Of a stretch of 64,000 bases of DNA, positions 52,001 to 63,602 are shown piece by piece (positions within the stretch are counted from its first letter, which is position 1; each line of letters begins with the position of its first letter). This stretch comes from Saururus chinensis. Taxonomy: Eukaryota > Streptophyta > Magnoliopsida > Piperales > Saururaceae. The stretch covers positions 59,725,152 through 59,789,151 of the forward strand of contig CP141140.1 of NCBI GenBank assembly GCA_035235625.1, written 5' to 3'. The position numbers and the translations under genes are program-made. The notes under the pieces were generated by a model. The model did not search any database. It worked only from the letters and a program-made list of their open reading frames with translations, and had not been told where the DNA came from.

Positions 52001-52505
52001 TCTGTTGTCTAACGGCTGTGTGTTAGACAACAGTATTAATCCCAAAAAAAAAAAATTTAATCGTTCAATTGTCTTCTTCCTACTTCCTTTTAATGAGCAC
52101 CATAAAGACACCTTATGCTTCAAACAAGAAAAATAAAATAAAATAGCCGGCACATATTACAGTCTACAGTCACGAGCAAATATCGCTTGATTCAATGTAG
52201 GATATGAAAATTATTAAAGCAAAATTCCATTCACTATAACAACATAAATGATTAAATAACCATTAAAAAAATTCAACAATTAATGCAAATTCGACCTTAT
52301 CTTTCTCATCAGGGTCCTGAGCTCCGAGGTACTCCTCCGCAGAGGAGGTGCGATCGTCGGAGCTGCCGCATGAGGAGGCGAAGTTCGCCAGGAACCAGTA
52401 GACGGCGATGACGAAGATGGCGGTGGGGACGGTGATCTCGACCTCCCGCCACGAGGGGAAGAGAAAATCGAGCGAAATTTCGGTCATAACTCCGGAAGAG
52501 AGCAT
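40021..52505 (-). CDS. BAGP1: C2-GRAM-VASt protein, BAG-associated GRAM protein 1-like, 18 exons
   Basis: Exons in transcript order: 52505-52296, 51214-51164, 50965-50868, 48435-48360, 47531-47403, 47321-47275, 46681-46558, 46480-46364, 45384-45355, 45269-45170, 42658-42552, 42312-42166, 42061-41957, 41834-41688, 41597-41544, 40774-40711, 40330-40269, 40152-40021. Phases agree throughout and give 599 residues, close to what I recall for Arabidopsis BAGP1. One membrane segment lies near residues 24-43. C2 (85-190) includes [12 protein letters not shown] and [16 protein letters not shown] (240-310) includes [20 protein letters not shown]; VASt (410-556) includes [11 protein letters not shown] and [12 protein letters not shown]. 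In Arabidopsis BAGP1 acts with BAG6 and a protease in defence autophagy; GRAM and VASt bind lipids or sterols. The start is the first in-frame ATG; 52487 is an alternative. Intron 7 is GC-AG. Introns 3 and 10 exceed 2.4 kb. Confidence 0.92.
46481..46557 (-). other. GC-AG intron 7 of the BAGP1-like gene
   Basis: The exon ends CCAGATGAG and the intron begins GCAAGG and ends TTATTGCAG. Joining gives [17 protein letters not shown], the expected start of the GRAM domain. No GT donor nearby keeps the frame. 77 nt long. Confidence 0.8.
51578..51677. mobile_element. Stowaway-like MITE in intron 1
   Basis: 100 bp flanked by TA. The right end in reverse complement reads CTCCCTCCGTCCCACATTTA and the left end TTCCCTTCTTCCCACATTAG. 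The arms pair over about 30 bp as imperfect terminal inverted repeats. The CTCCCTCCGTCCC terminus and TA target are typical of Stowaway (Tc1/mariner-derived) elements. Confidence 0.8.
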
Positions 52506-54188
52506 GCCAGTCACATGGTCGATCAGAAATGGAGGGAGGGAGTCAATGACGGAGAAGCAGCCGAGGAAGTCGGTTGGAGAAGACGTTCAAACTCTCAAGA
52601 AACTGAAAATTACGAAGCCACCCGCAAAGGATTTTTTTAAATAAAAAATGTCTGATTGCAGTTAAAATTCTTACAACTTTTTTTTCTTTGGATAAACATT
52701 CTTACAAATTTGAAAACGACACCTCGGGCGGTCGGGAAGCAGTCTCCTGGGTGCATGCGCTCGCCATGATGGCTACATGGGGCCTTGCTTCACTGGCCCG
52801 TCCGTTCCAGGCGTTTTGCGAGCAGGCGGCGACCGCAAGCGTTCGCCACTTGCCGCCTTTTTTGGAAAACCAGCAGTTAATGCTTTCAATTTTGTTGGGA
52901 ACTAAATTTAATTTTTTTATGCTTCCAGCCTACTCTGAGTACGCTAAGATGCGTTGGTATATAAGTTATATATTTTAAAAATAAATATTATATATATATT
53001 TTTTAAGTCCTGTTTATATGAGCCAAGGCTCACACATGTTCGCGTGTATTTAGGCTTATTCGGCTATCAAATTTATATTTGACAGCTCATTAATAAAAAT
53101 TCAACACCTCAATGAGCCCAGGCATACACCGGTACACATGAGCCCGAGCTCATATTAACGTTTTTTATATTCTTTATATTGTACTCGTGGGAGTGGAATA
53201 TAAAAAAATATTTTTTTACTTGTCTTAAATCTTTCTTTTAATATTATAATAATAATAAAAGGTAAAAAATACTCTTTTTATTCACTCTTTTTTCTTAATA
53301 CTCTCTCAAATTTATCATTTATATTTTTAGAATTTAAAATTTAAAATTTAAAATGGTTAATAAGCTCCCAAGCCTTCAGCCGCCTACTTGAGGAGTAAGT
53401 GAGTTTTCTACCCCTACTACTATGGCTGATATCCATCAAGTGCACATTAACGAAATTTTTTAAATATTAATTTTAATAAACAAACCTTTTATGTCAGTCT
53501 TTCTAGCCAACCTCAAAGGCCATGATTTGGCTAAAGCCAAGTTGTGCACACTAGACACAAACCCCATGGCAGTAGTTAGGATGCTTTATTACGTGATATT
53601 ATAAAAAATATATTCTCTTTATTCCGTATTAATAGTTTTATTTTATTTATTTTATTTTAAAAAATTAAATAAAATTATTAATATATGACAGAGAGTAAAC
53701 AATGCGTTTTTTCAAGTGAGGTCAGTGTGTGGTTAAAATTTTGTCTAAAAGCTCTTGGCAAGTGATAATATTTTAGATTCTTTGAGCTTTGGTAAACATA
53801 AAATTATTAAATACAAAGTAAGGGAGCAAATTAGTGAAGTAACTTAGTGGCCCACGTTTACTATCATTTTAAAAAATGATAAGAGCAACATTTGTCTCCA
53901 TCTCCAAGGACATAAGGTTCTAATTAAAAAATATATATACACAAAGCTAAGAATTTTCTTTTGAATGATATAAAGTTGAGATGCATGAACCCGATCTTCA
54001 ACAACAAGAGAGTGACTAAAGTGGTAGAAGTCATAGTACGTGACAGCCTTCCTAACCTAGCAACATCTACATGCCTAAACCAAATCGCTCCATAGTCCAT
54101 CCTCAACAGAATCCTAGAGAACGAAGAAACATGCATCTCACTTTTGGAAGCGTATGTCCTATGCTATGCCACCTTGAACCTTCAATTA
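52506..54188. other. upstream region of BAGP1-like gene, no gene recognised
   Basis: The first 200 bp should hold the promoter and 5' UTR of the minus-strand gene. No clear TATA box is seen. 52715-52860 is unusually GC-rich for the neighbourhood and has an open frame without a known domain. The rest is AT-rich with ATAAT runs. Confidence 0.4.
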
Positions 54189-54235
54189 GGCAAGGAGTTT
54201 TGCTCTCAAAGCACATGAGAGCAAAACTCCTTGCC
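54189..54235. repeat. perfect 19-bp inverted repeat (hairpin)
   Basis: GGCAAGGAGTTTTGCTCTC (54189-54207) and its exact complement (54217-54235) are separated by AAAGCACAT. The flanking phrase CACCTTGAACCTTCAATTAGG occurs on both sides with small changes (54171 and 54236). Confidence 0.9.
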
Positions 54236-54879
54236 ACCTTGAACCTTCACTTAGGCGAGCAGTTTTGCGAGCACCACTACCTTCCTTAACCACATCCCCA
54301 ACGTTCATCCCTTTCATTTAGTACAGAAGCTTAAGTCCCATCCTTCCACCCACTTTATGGGCTCGGGGAGATGACCGCCTTGATTTTGGAGTTTTATCAA
54401 TATTATATGCTTTTTGCGTTAGGCCAAGAAAACAAATGGGTTAATTTAATGAACTTTATTTTAAAATTCATTGACCCTTATAATCTTAGTTTAAATTATG
54501 CACTCTTAATAATTTGACCAAATAATTATATACTTTTATTGAACCATTAAAAAATAATTTGGACCAATCTTATTTTAAGTGATATTTTTTGTTTTTTATT
54601 TAGGTTATCTATTTGTTAAGAAACCAAAACCCCAAATCGAAATAGTCAAATACCTAACCCATCTCCAATTGCCCATTTGCCATGGGGATTAGCTCTCTAT
54701 TCCTTCTTCATCCTAGATGGCAGTGGTACTAATGATACGAGTCCTCCAGCCAACATTGAAGTTTTTCCTTTTTAGCTAGCCAGTGAGGCTGCCGTTACAC
54801 TCTTCCTTCCAAGTTTCAGTAAGTATCTACCCTTACTCATAGGTAGGAATGCCGCTTAGGTCGGGTATATCGACCCGTC

Positions 54880-55165
54880 CCTAGGGTTTGGGTTTTCGAA
54901 TTCAACCCAAATAGCTATTTGAGTCGAATTTGAGTTTATTATTTCTTAAATAATAACGGGTTTAAATTTAACAAAACCCAACTTAAATAAAGTTATAAAT
55001 ATAGATTTTTTATATATTTTTATATATTTGATAAAACTTGACCCTAATAAATCGAATTTGAGTTTTAAAATTTAACCTAAATAACTATTTAAGTTAAATT
55101 CAAATTTACTATTTTTTGAATAATATCAAGTTTGGGTTTAATAAAACCCGACCCCAACCCGACTA
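54880..55165. repeat. two-copy degenerate tandem repeat
   Basis: An AACCCAAATAGCTATTTGAG...AATAATAACGGGTTTAAATTTAACAAAACCC block recurs about 165 bp later as AACCTAAATAACTATTTAAG...AATAATATCAAGTTTGGGTTTAATAAAACCC. Beyond it, 55200-55620 holds another degenerate duplication (GCCAATGARCACAAGTGCTAA, twice) and no gene. Confidence 0.6.
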
Positions 55166-55676
55166 GATAACATCTTTAATCACACGCCCCGGTCACTCTC
55201 CTCCAATTGTGTGATGCCAATAATCCTCCCACCCTCACGACCAACCAACAGCGTTGCTACGATGCAAACACTCCTCCTTGACTGGAACCCACTCTGCTCC
55301 CAAGCTCCATCCTTTTTATTGCGATAAGTCATGCCAATGAACACAAGTGCTAATTAGCCAACATTGCATTAGTGATGCTCTCTTCCCTCCGGACTAGCAT
55401 CTGCCCATGCTTTTGAGCCCAAGCCTCCATCCTCAATCTATGCAATGGTGACATCCCTCATACTGGCCAATGCTATAGTGATGCTCCTCTTTCCCGACCA
55501 GTGTTTGCCCCTGCTCCCAACCTCTGTCCTTCAGTGGCGATTTCAGTCGCGATGGATCAAGCCAATGAGCACAAGTGCTAATCAGCCATCCTCCTTCCCA
55601 ACCAAAGTTTGTTAGTTCCCATCACCCGCCCTCCAACATGCTCTTGCAGACACTGCCACTCATTTGAATGAACTAA

Positions 55677-56317
55677 TGGTCTGTTTGGATTAGTGAAAAG
55701 CATTGGAAAGGAAATGAATCTTCTTAAAATCTCCCTGTTTCTATCATTTGGTGCAACGGGGAAAGAGAAATCAGAGTGAAAAACGAGAGAAAATGGATGA
55801 AAATTTGACCCAAAAATTTTCTACCTATCAACCCATAAATTTTGGGAGAAAATCATTGTAATAAATACTTATGTCTTACTAATACTACCACTGCCACCAC
55901 CACTGTCATCATAGCCGCCGCCGCCACCACTACCATCACTGCCACTGTCGCCGCCACCACTACCAATGCCACCATCGATGCCACTGCCATCGTCACCACC
56001 ATCGCCACCGCCGCCGCTGCCGCCACAACCACCACCGCTGCTACTACCAACACCACCAATGTCACCGCCACTATCATCTCTACCACCACCTATGCCACCA
56101 CCACCGCCGCCGTCACTGCCACCACCACCACCGCCGCTGTTGCAGCCACCACCACCACCGTCACTACTACCACCACCACCACTATCATTACCACTATTAA
56201 TTTTCTCTAACATTATTTGTACAACCAAACAGTAAAAAATATTTTAGAATCTCCTAGTTTTTTCACTTTATCTTTCTCTTTCACTTTCCCCCCATTTTCA
56301 CCAATCCAAATAGACCC
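55677..56317. mobile_element. PIF/Harbinger-like non-autonomous element carrying a triplet repeat
   Basis: Terminal inverted repeats TGGTCTGTTTGGATTAGTGA and, in reverse complement, GGGTCTATTTGGATTGGTGA; flanking TAA at 55674-55676 and 56318-56320. The 3-bp TAA target and GG(T/G)CTGTTTGG-type ends fit PIF/Harbinger MITEs. It is 641 bp, non-coding, and its centre is a CCA/CCG/ACT triplet tract. Confidence 0.7.
55870..56200. repeat. long imperfect (CCN)n triplet repeat
   Basis: About 330 bp of ACC, GCC, TCA, CCG and CCA triplets. It produces open frames of poly-Thr/Ala, poly-Pro and, on the other strand, poly-Gly/Ser and poly-Val/Ala in every phase. These are repeat artefacts, not proteins. 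Confidence 0.92.
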
Positions 56318-56320
56318 TAA

Positions 56321-57932
56321 AAAATTTTCTTATTCCTATGCTAGCCCTATTGCCACAAAAACAAGCTTTGCATTTTGGCTATCAACAACCGAATGAGGAG
56401 CCTTTGTTTTTCTTTTTGTTCACAAGGGGTGTCCGAGCCCCTAGATATGACTAGGACAAGATGTAGATGTATGGCAAATAGCACCTTATTTCACTGTCAA
56501 TCCCTTTGGGCATGTATAATCCCCTCGGGATACATGCCCACACATCACACACATTGGGTAAGTGATCAGGATGTAATCTGTGTGGGTGGCCAACTACGTA
56601 GTTAAAATGAAGAGCTTAATTTTATCATATGTCATATCATTATGAACCATAATAACCATTGTTGTAGCAGCAAATGTAAAGCCAAAACATCAGAAGAGAT
56701 ATATGAGAGCCGGTTCAGAATATGGCATGTACAATTGGAATATTCAAATTTGTTGGAAAGTGTCAACGCTAAGATTACAACAACACAACGCATATCCTCC
56801 TTTGATTGCACTAGTGCAAATAATCATAGTGTATCAGTTACATAAATTAGAGGGAAATTCAAATCTCTTCCATTGTATACATGTATGTAAAGTTTATAAA
56901 TATACAACAATAAAAGAGGATGACCCACGCATGGATTCAACTGGGTTTTCTCACATGCTATCTGTTTAATTAGTCGCGTGATCTTCTTTTCTTATGGCGC
57001 CTTCCATCTTCTAATCTCCAAATGCATCTCCTTCACTCACAGATAATTTTGGATCTTCTTCTCTTCCAGTGGTGAAGGATTACCCAAGAAATTTTCATTA
57101 AGAATGCATCTTCAAAATGTATTATCTAGAAGATGGAAGTTATCCCTGTCCTCCCATAGGCTCTTTGATATTGTTCTTGGGACCATTGTTCATCTTGTTT
57201 GCTCCGACACCTCTGAGGCAGTCCTTAAAATGGATGCAACTGGATCAAAAGGTCCTCACTTGGCTAGCCAGTTCCCTTTGAGAGAACGTGCTTACTCCGA
57301 GCATTTATTGCAACTTTGTTGTCAATCTATGGCATTCTCTTGAACTCAATGAAACTCTTACCAAATCTCGTATCCAATAGTTTAAGACGAAGCTTTAAGG
57401 GATACATGGCTATTACTATTATGTTCACAAGACCAATGATGTAGTGCTTCAAGATTTTATAAAAACATTTATTGAAAATTATTAGCGAAAATACACATAT
57501 TTTGTTATAAGAAAAATCATTGGCCAATTAAATATTTCGTGGTGTGATGTAATTGCTTTTCTCAAGTACATGTATGTAAACCATATGTCACAACCAACAT
57601 AAAGTGCATAGGAACTCACATGCCTAGAAAGTAGCTTTGAATTCTTTATGAAGAACTCTTGGAGGGACCTTATGACCCTTTTGAATCAATAGAAAAGGTT
57701 TAATCAAGATATCTTAAGGTCTTAAGAGATTTGAATCCCTTCCCAGGATCTCATATAAGTGACTCCATGAACCTAGATCTAAAGAAGTGAGTGATAATTA
57801 GGATCCTCTTGAGTCTCTCCACAAGATTTGCAAGGTTGAAAACAAAAGATCAAGAGTTTTGGAGAGGCGTTGCATGTGTACAACCTCAACACTAAGATGA
57901 GATATTTATAATTGAGCAGAAATTTAAACCAA
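56321..57932. other. no gene recognised
   Basis: Mixed composition, short open frames on both strands without known motifs. 57104-57343 (plus) is the longest sensible-looking frame in its half, but I recognise no family. Confidence 0.5.
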
Positions 57933-58250
57933 CTCACCGAAGTGTTTGACTATTTTGAATCTACTCATCGAAGCACTTGCTTAGTCATAATCTGCTCACC
58001 GAAGTGCTCAGCTAGTCAGTAACCACTCATCAAAGCATATGGTTAGTCAAGAACATTTCACCGAAGTATTCGGTTAGATAAAAACCTCAAACTGAAGTGC
58101 TCAATTAGGCGAGAACCTCTCACTAAAGTGTTCGGTTAGACAAGAACATCTCACTAAAGTACTTAATTAGACAAGAACCACTTACTGAGAGTTCAGCTAA
58201 TTAGAAATTACTCACTAGGGGTTTGGCAGTAAGGATCCACTCATCGAAAG
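57933..58250. repeat. 31-bp degenerate minisatellite, about 10 copies
   Basis: Consensus CTCACCGAAGTGTTCGGTTA followed by GACAAGAACCA, with copies starting at about 57933, 57964, 57995 and 58025 and onward every 30-32 bp, decaying after 58180. Confidence 0.88.
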
Positions 58251-58991
58251 CTCAAAATAAGGGTTTCCTATTTGTTTAAAGGCCAAGGAAAATTATTTAA
58301 CCATATGTGTGAGTTCCTAAAAAACCGGCTAGGGAGGATTAACACATTTATACCTTATGCACATCATATGATGAGTTACAGAAGGATCTTGACATTGAGT
58401 ATGATGCTTAATATTCCATCTTCTAGTATTAAATACTTGACACATGATGCATACATCACTTGTCACAAAAATAAAAAAATATATTAAAGGAAGAATAAAA
58501 TTTTATTTTTATGGTAAGAAAAAGGGGCGGAAACTGATTAGTCCTACAAAAATAGGCTAATCACTGGTTAGTCCCGACAGAATTAATTAGCACCGAAACA
58601 TCCTGACAATAATTAAGGATAAAAAAATGACTAATATACCCTCCTAATCTAAATACCAAACCCTTAGCCACAGTTAAATTTAAGAGAAAATTTTACATAG
58701 CGTCGTATCTGTTCTTTTAATTTTACATAACTCAAAGTGGTAAGTTTTTAATTAAATAACATTTATAACAAATTTATTATTTTCAGATAAAGACAACTAC
58801 ATAAGTTTTTTTTTAATACCTAAATTACCCTTATAACCCGCCCACATCTCGGTTTCTCAACCAATGCCCACATCTCTTTCTCCTAGCAACCTCTTGGGGT
58901 CTGCTCTTCTACATTACAAGCGCTGTGCACTTACTCCAGCATCGCTCTGCTGTGGTTATTGATAAGGCCTTAAGAGAGAGAAGGAGCAGCC

Positions 58992-59578
58992 ATGGAAGCC
59001 CCCCTCCATGAGTCATGGGTGCAGCAGCCTCATGCTATCATAAACAGAGCTCACATGCTGCTTCACGCATGCTTGCTAATGGCAGTCCTCTATTACCGGG
59101 CCACGACTGCTTTTTCCAACTCCGAGGGCAGGGTCCTGCTTGCTCAAGTTGTGATTTTCATTACGGAGGCCCTTCTCTGCTTCCTCTGGGTCCTCAACCA
59201 GCCGTTCCGGTGGAGACCTATTGCTCGGGCAGTGTTCCCCGAGAGGCTACTTGCTGACGAAAAGCTGCCAAACATCGACGTGTTTGTCTGCACTGCAGAT
59301 CCTAAAATGGAGCCAGTGGTGGAAGTGATGAACACGGTAATTGCTGCATGGCGCTGGACTACCCGGTGGAGAAACTGGCCGTGTACATGTCGGACGATGG
59401 AGGGTCAGACGCCACGCTGCATGCCTTGCGCGAGGCCGCCAGCTTCGCTGTGGAGTGGCTGCCCTACTGTAAGAAGCGTGGGATCATCACGAGGTTGCCG
59501 AAAGCTTATTTTTCAGTTCGGAAGCCGGACCTTTCCAATCATAGTTCTGAGTCGAGTGAGGACCGACAAAGGATGGAG
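58992..59578 (+). pseudogene. cellulose synthase-like (CslE/G/J/M-type) first exon, frameshifted
   Basis: ATG in a good context (GCAGCCATGG) begins an N-terminal region with two membrane-type segments (about residues 20-35 and 48-65: MLLHACLLMAVLYY and VVIFITEALLCFLWVLN). The hallmark PNIDVFVCTADPKMEPVVEV follows and then a 1-nt loss near 59346. In the other frame it continues MALDYPVEKLAVYMSDDGGS, FAVEWLPYCKKRGI and a GTAAGT donor at 59579. TADP and SDDGGS belong to the start of the GT2 catalytic domain, including the first Asp region. Csl enzymes make cell-wall or specialised glycans in the Golgi/ER. I find no later exons with D, D or QxxRW before the window end. Either a broken gene, a gene with a very long intron, or one sequencing error. 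Confidence 0.75.
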
Positions 59579-61285
59579 GTAAGTACAACTCATTTTCTGG
59601 TTTTCTGGTTTTGAAAATATTGTGCATTTATGGCATTTTACTGTTTAAAAATAATATTCCCTTCTCAACTTCGTCAGGTACTAAAATCTGTTTTGCTGAT
59701 TTTCCTTCGAGTCTGATAATGGTGCCCATCATCTGCACTCTCCGTCTCTCTGCCATCAGTCTCCATGGACAGTAGGAGGACCTTCCCTTTGATAACCCAT
59801 ATTGCATATTTTTCTCTTCTCCTATTGATAAAATTCTGTAATGGCAGGACCTGTCTCCTTCTTTGTCTATTCCAATTTCCTCTCTCTTTCTGTTCCAATA
59901 TTTTTTCTTTAGAAATTTTTCTTCATTAAGAAACATATACTATATCTCAATTTTAAAAGTGCCATGCTAATATATATGAGGCTTGTATTTTCGTTATGCA
60001 ATTCAATTGCTCAATAGAATTAAGGAATATGGAAAAGGTAGTCAGTCATACAGATTAATCTCCTTCAATTTAGTAGTTTCTGCCAGTTTGTATTGCTGTT
60101 TAAAAGCATTAGCCCTATCAGACATTGTAACCTGCCAATAGACACAAACACGAGTAATCAATTGTTGGACTCCTGCAGTAACATTCTCCTGCCATCCAAC
60201 TGCACGGAATTTTCAAAATGCCCAGCCTTTTTTCAGTTATAGGAGGGCTTGAATCTATTTTTGGGGAGTTTGTGTATGACTATTACGGCATAAGCAAAGA
60301 ACAAAAGTTGATTGCTCTCATTGTGGAAGTCAGCACATCTCTCTTCATTGGTTCCTTTTAGGAATAATTTTTTATTTGATGTACATTTTTGGTTCTGTTA
60401 TTATGTTTATGCCTTAATTTTCCACAATAATTCTGACTTTCTGAGTGTCCAGATCAAAAGGAAACCTAATTTGGTACTACTTAGTCTATTGTAGTATTTA
60501 GAGCTATATAAATTAAAATTTTGGCAAGTGCTTTTCTCCTCATAGTTGTAGTTTGTCTGGTCTCTAGTAATACTAGTGGCCCAAATTGAAAGCATGCACG
60601 GGTTTAAAATTACAGCAACCTTAAAGAAAAGAAAATTATTATGACCATTAAAAGTTGATTGCGAGTTCTTGAAGCATATCTACTGGGTGGTGACTCTCTT
60701 GCATTTTGTTTTAAATGCATCTGAGAAGCTGAGCAACTTTGTGAATATGTACAAGTAAATGGTTTGTGGAAATCATTTCCCACAATAAGTTTATTTCTGA
60801 GCTAGAAGAAGCCACCACATGGTTGAGATCTCTAAGTTACATGGAACGAGCCTCACCTTTATAGATTGAACTGGACGCACATAATCTTTCAAAGGCTCTT
60901 CAAAATTCATTAATAAGTTGTGAGCCTACATCATCAATGAAGAATGAGTATAATTCCACACTGTCTGATGAGTAAACTTACACAAGCAAAGGCTTTACCT
61001 CCTTCTATTGCTTGATGGATAACATTTCAGACTTCATGCCAAGACAATGTAAAACAAATATAAAACGTGTTGTGACCAGTGTAGCAAATGACAATATAAA
61101 GTAACCTTGTTTAGATCAAGCCAGCTTTCATAGATATAATTTTTTGCATCTAAATGTTCTAATCGGATTTCAAACGTGTTATAATGAAGATTCTTTCTGT
61201 TACCTCTGGTTTTTTGTAATTGGGTTAACAATGGGTGTCCAAGTTTTAAGTGCCACCTATAACTCTAAATTTTTGGCTGGAAAAT

Positions 61286-61339
61286 AATTATGTATATGAC
61301 TAGTGCATGTTTAATTATGTATATGACTAGTGCATGTTT
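61286..61339. repeat. exact 2 x 27-bp tandem duplication
   Basis: AATTATGTATATGACTAGTG followed by CATGTTT, twice without change. Confidence 0.95.
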
Positions 61340-61639
61340 AATCTTGCTGCCCAATGGAATGTATTTAACCATATTTGTTAGTTGAAATGTATGCATTTTT
61401 TAATTTTTTGTAGAACTTCTACCTAATGAAATTTTTAATTGAATTTTATGTTGACATTTACCTGCTATTCTTTTTATTTTTATTTTCTTTTAGTTTAAAT
61501 TGATTACTGATTATCAATACATACATAACTTTTATGTTATTTCTTTTGATTAATAATTAATTATTTGAAATTTATTTTTATAATTTACTATATCATGTGC
61601 AGAATTTGAAATTTTAGAAGTGCTGTTTAAAGTTCATTT

Positions 61640-62060
61640 TTCAGCCACAACACTATCATGCTGTCCAATAAAAATACGCTATTAAATATTAAAAATTCTA
61701 TAACATTTAATGTGGTTTATGCCTTACACCTTTATCATAATTTAGACATTAGAATTGAATCAGAGTTTTCAAATTTTGCTCTTTAATGAATTTTTTTTGC
61801 CTTTTTTCTGCAACAGCACTATCATGCTGTTATAAGAAAATACATTATTAAATGTTTAAAATTTTATAAAATTTAATGTGGTTTATGCCTTACATTTTTA
61901 TGATAATTTAAACAATATAATTCAATTATAGTTTTCAAATTTATTGCTTGTATGATTTTTTTTACCTTTTTGTGCCAGAGCACTATCATGCTGTCCTATA
62001 AAAATACGTTATTAAATATTTTAAATTTTAATGTGGTTAATGTCTTACTATTTTTACACC
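61640..62060. repeat. 165-bp tandem repeat, about 2.5 copies
   Basis: CACTATCATGCTGT starts units at 61651, 61817 and 61981. Each continues TATAAAAATACGTTATTAAA and TTTAATGTGGTTTATGCCTT, with scattered differences. Confidence 0.9.
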
Positions 62061-63234
62061 TTTCATACCTACATTTAACCTTTTATGCCTCACCTTTTTA
62101 ATGTGAGGCATAAGAGTGGTGAAAGAGAAATTTTGGAATATATCAAATAGTTCATAGTATTTTTTCCTCCCTATGTCCATGGCCAGCAGTCTGGATAATA
62201 TTTTTTATGTTCAATAGGTTTGAGCGGCATATGAATTGCCTATGCAGTCAGACGTTTACATGTAAAAAAGTTTGTAATGTCCATTCAACTCCATTTTGAT
62301 GCATTTCAAGTCCTATTAATTATTCCGAATTAGTTCACGTATGTCCAATTTATCAAACACAACATAAGTATCGGCCAAAATTAGTTGTATTAATCCAAGT
62401 AAACTCCATATTTGGGATATGGACAAAATTTCACACACCAAGACAGTTCTCCCACTTCACGGAACTTGGCATATGGGTGTTGGTTATTTCAATAGAGACA
62501 ACCGGCACCCAAAAGCCTTCCAACTTTGCATCCCTCGCTTACCATCTTTTATGGGTTTTTCTATAACCCTTTGTCATTGGACAACTTAATATATTTATAA
62601 GATTTTGTAACTAGGCATCTTACATCTAAATAGCATCTTCACAGTTTCTATATCATGTATAATTAGAAGTCCTTTAAAAGGATGTATACAAGTAAGAGCA
62701 CTATGGTCACATGGGTGGGACATGTAAAGTACAGTGTGAAACCCTCTTTTTAAACATGATGTTTCTCATCAAGCCAGTAAAAGATGATGAGATGGGCAGC
62801 TCTTCTAGTTCGTCAAAGAAATCATTTTCTTTCGATTTGGGTGAAGAGTAATTCCTGAGATCTGGGAAAGAAATCTTGAGTCTTCTATGATGTTGCCATT
62901 AAAAGGTGATCACTCGTATTTAGGAGTATCATTTCTTGTACATCAGCAGTGGGGTCTCTTGCATGTTCGGTTGGACTTTGGGGAGTGGCATGATTTGGTC
63001 TTTCCCGCCAAGAGGTAGAGCAAGGCCGGGATAAGCATTAGTTGGGCATCATTCTACCTGCTTTTTAGCTTAACAACCTATTGAGGTGCTGCACCTATAA
63101 TAGCCCCTGAAGAAGCAGAATGCCACAAAGATCAAAAGTAAAAATCAGGTACACAATACCAGAGATCACCGAGAAAGTTAACAACAAAATTATAAGGCTG
63201 AAGCTAAATATTATCACATGGAGATTACTAGTAG

Positions 63235-63600
63235 TTGCAGCTCCTTGATTTTTACCAAACAGTGAGCCACACTATTGACTTGTCTTCTGACAGCAATAAA
63301 CTTAACTTCCACAAAATTTTCAAGCAGGAAACAATGTAGTACACAAAGTGTTCCACCTTAGACCAGTTCTTCCCTCTTTTGATGAAGTCTTACACCATTG
63401 CAGCATAATTGCCCTCAAATATGGCCTGATTAACCCCCAAGTCAGCAGCCACCTGAATAGCTGTAGCCGCAACCAAATAATCTCTTCTAGTTTAAGACAA
63501 GAGGGCACCCACTTGCACAAACAGTAAGTGATCCACCCCCCAATCCCTTAAACAAATGCCAACACCCAAACCCCCATCCTCAGCCTGCAAAACCCAAAAT
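63235..63600 (-). pseudogene. RNase H-like (RVT_3 type) fragment, probable LINE remnant
   Basis: The minus strand reads AEDGGLGVGICLRDWG, a stop, then VAAATAIQVAADLGVNQAIF, EGNYAAMV and, after further stops, AVRRQVNSVAHCLVK. The order G-GV-LRDW, EA-A---A-ELG-----EGD and VRR--N-VAH matches the plant RNase H-like domain found at the end of LINE reverse transcriptases and in many short host copies. Stops in all frames make it a relic. Confidence 0.6.
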
Positions 63601-63602
63601 TT

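Larger units (their letters stand above)
59579..63230. other. no gene recognised; intron-like or decayed Csl flank
   Basis: AT-rich sequence starting at the Csl exon donor. It contains repeats at 61286 and 61651 but no Csl motif on either strand. Confidence 0.5.

Noticed and set aside
55842-56235. Open frames of 78-122 codons on both strands
   Set aside because: They come from the triplet repeat, which lacks stops in most phases. The predicted proteins are homopolymer-like.
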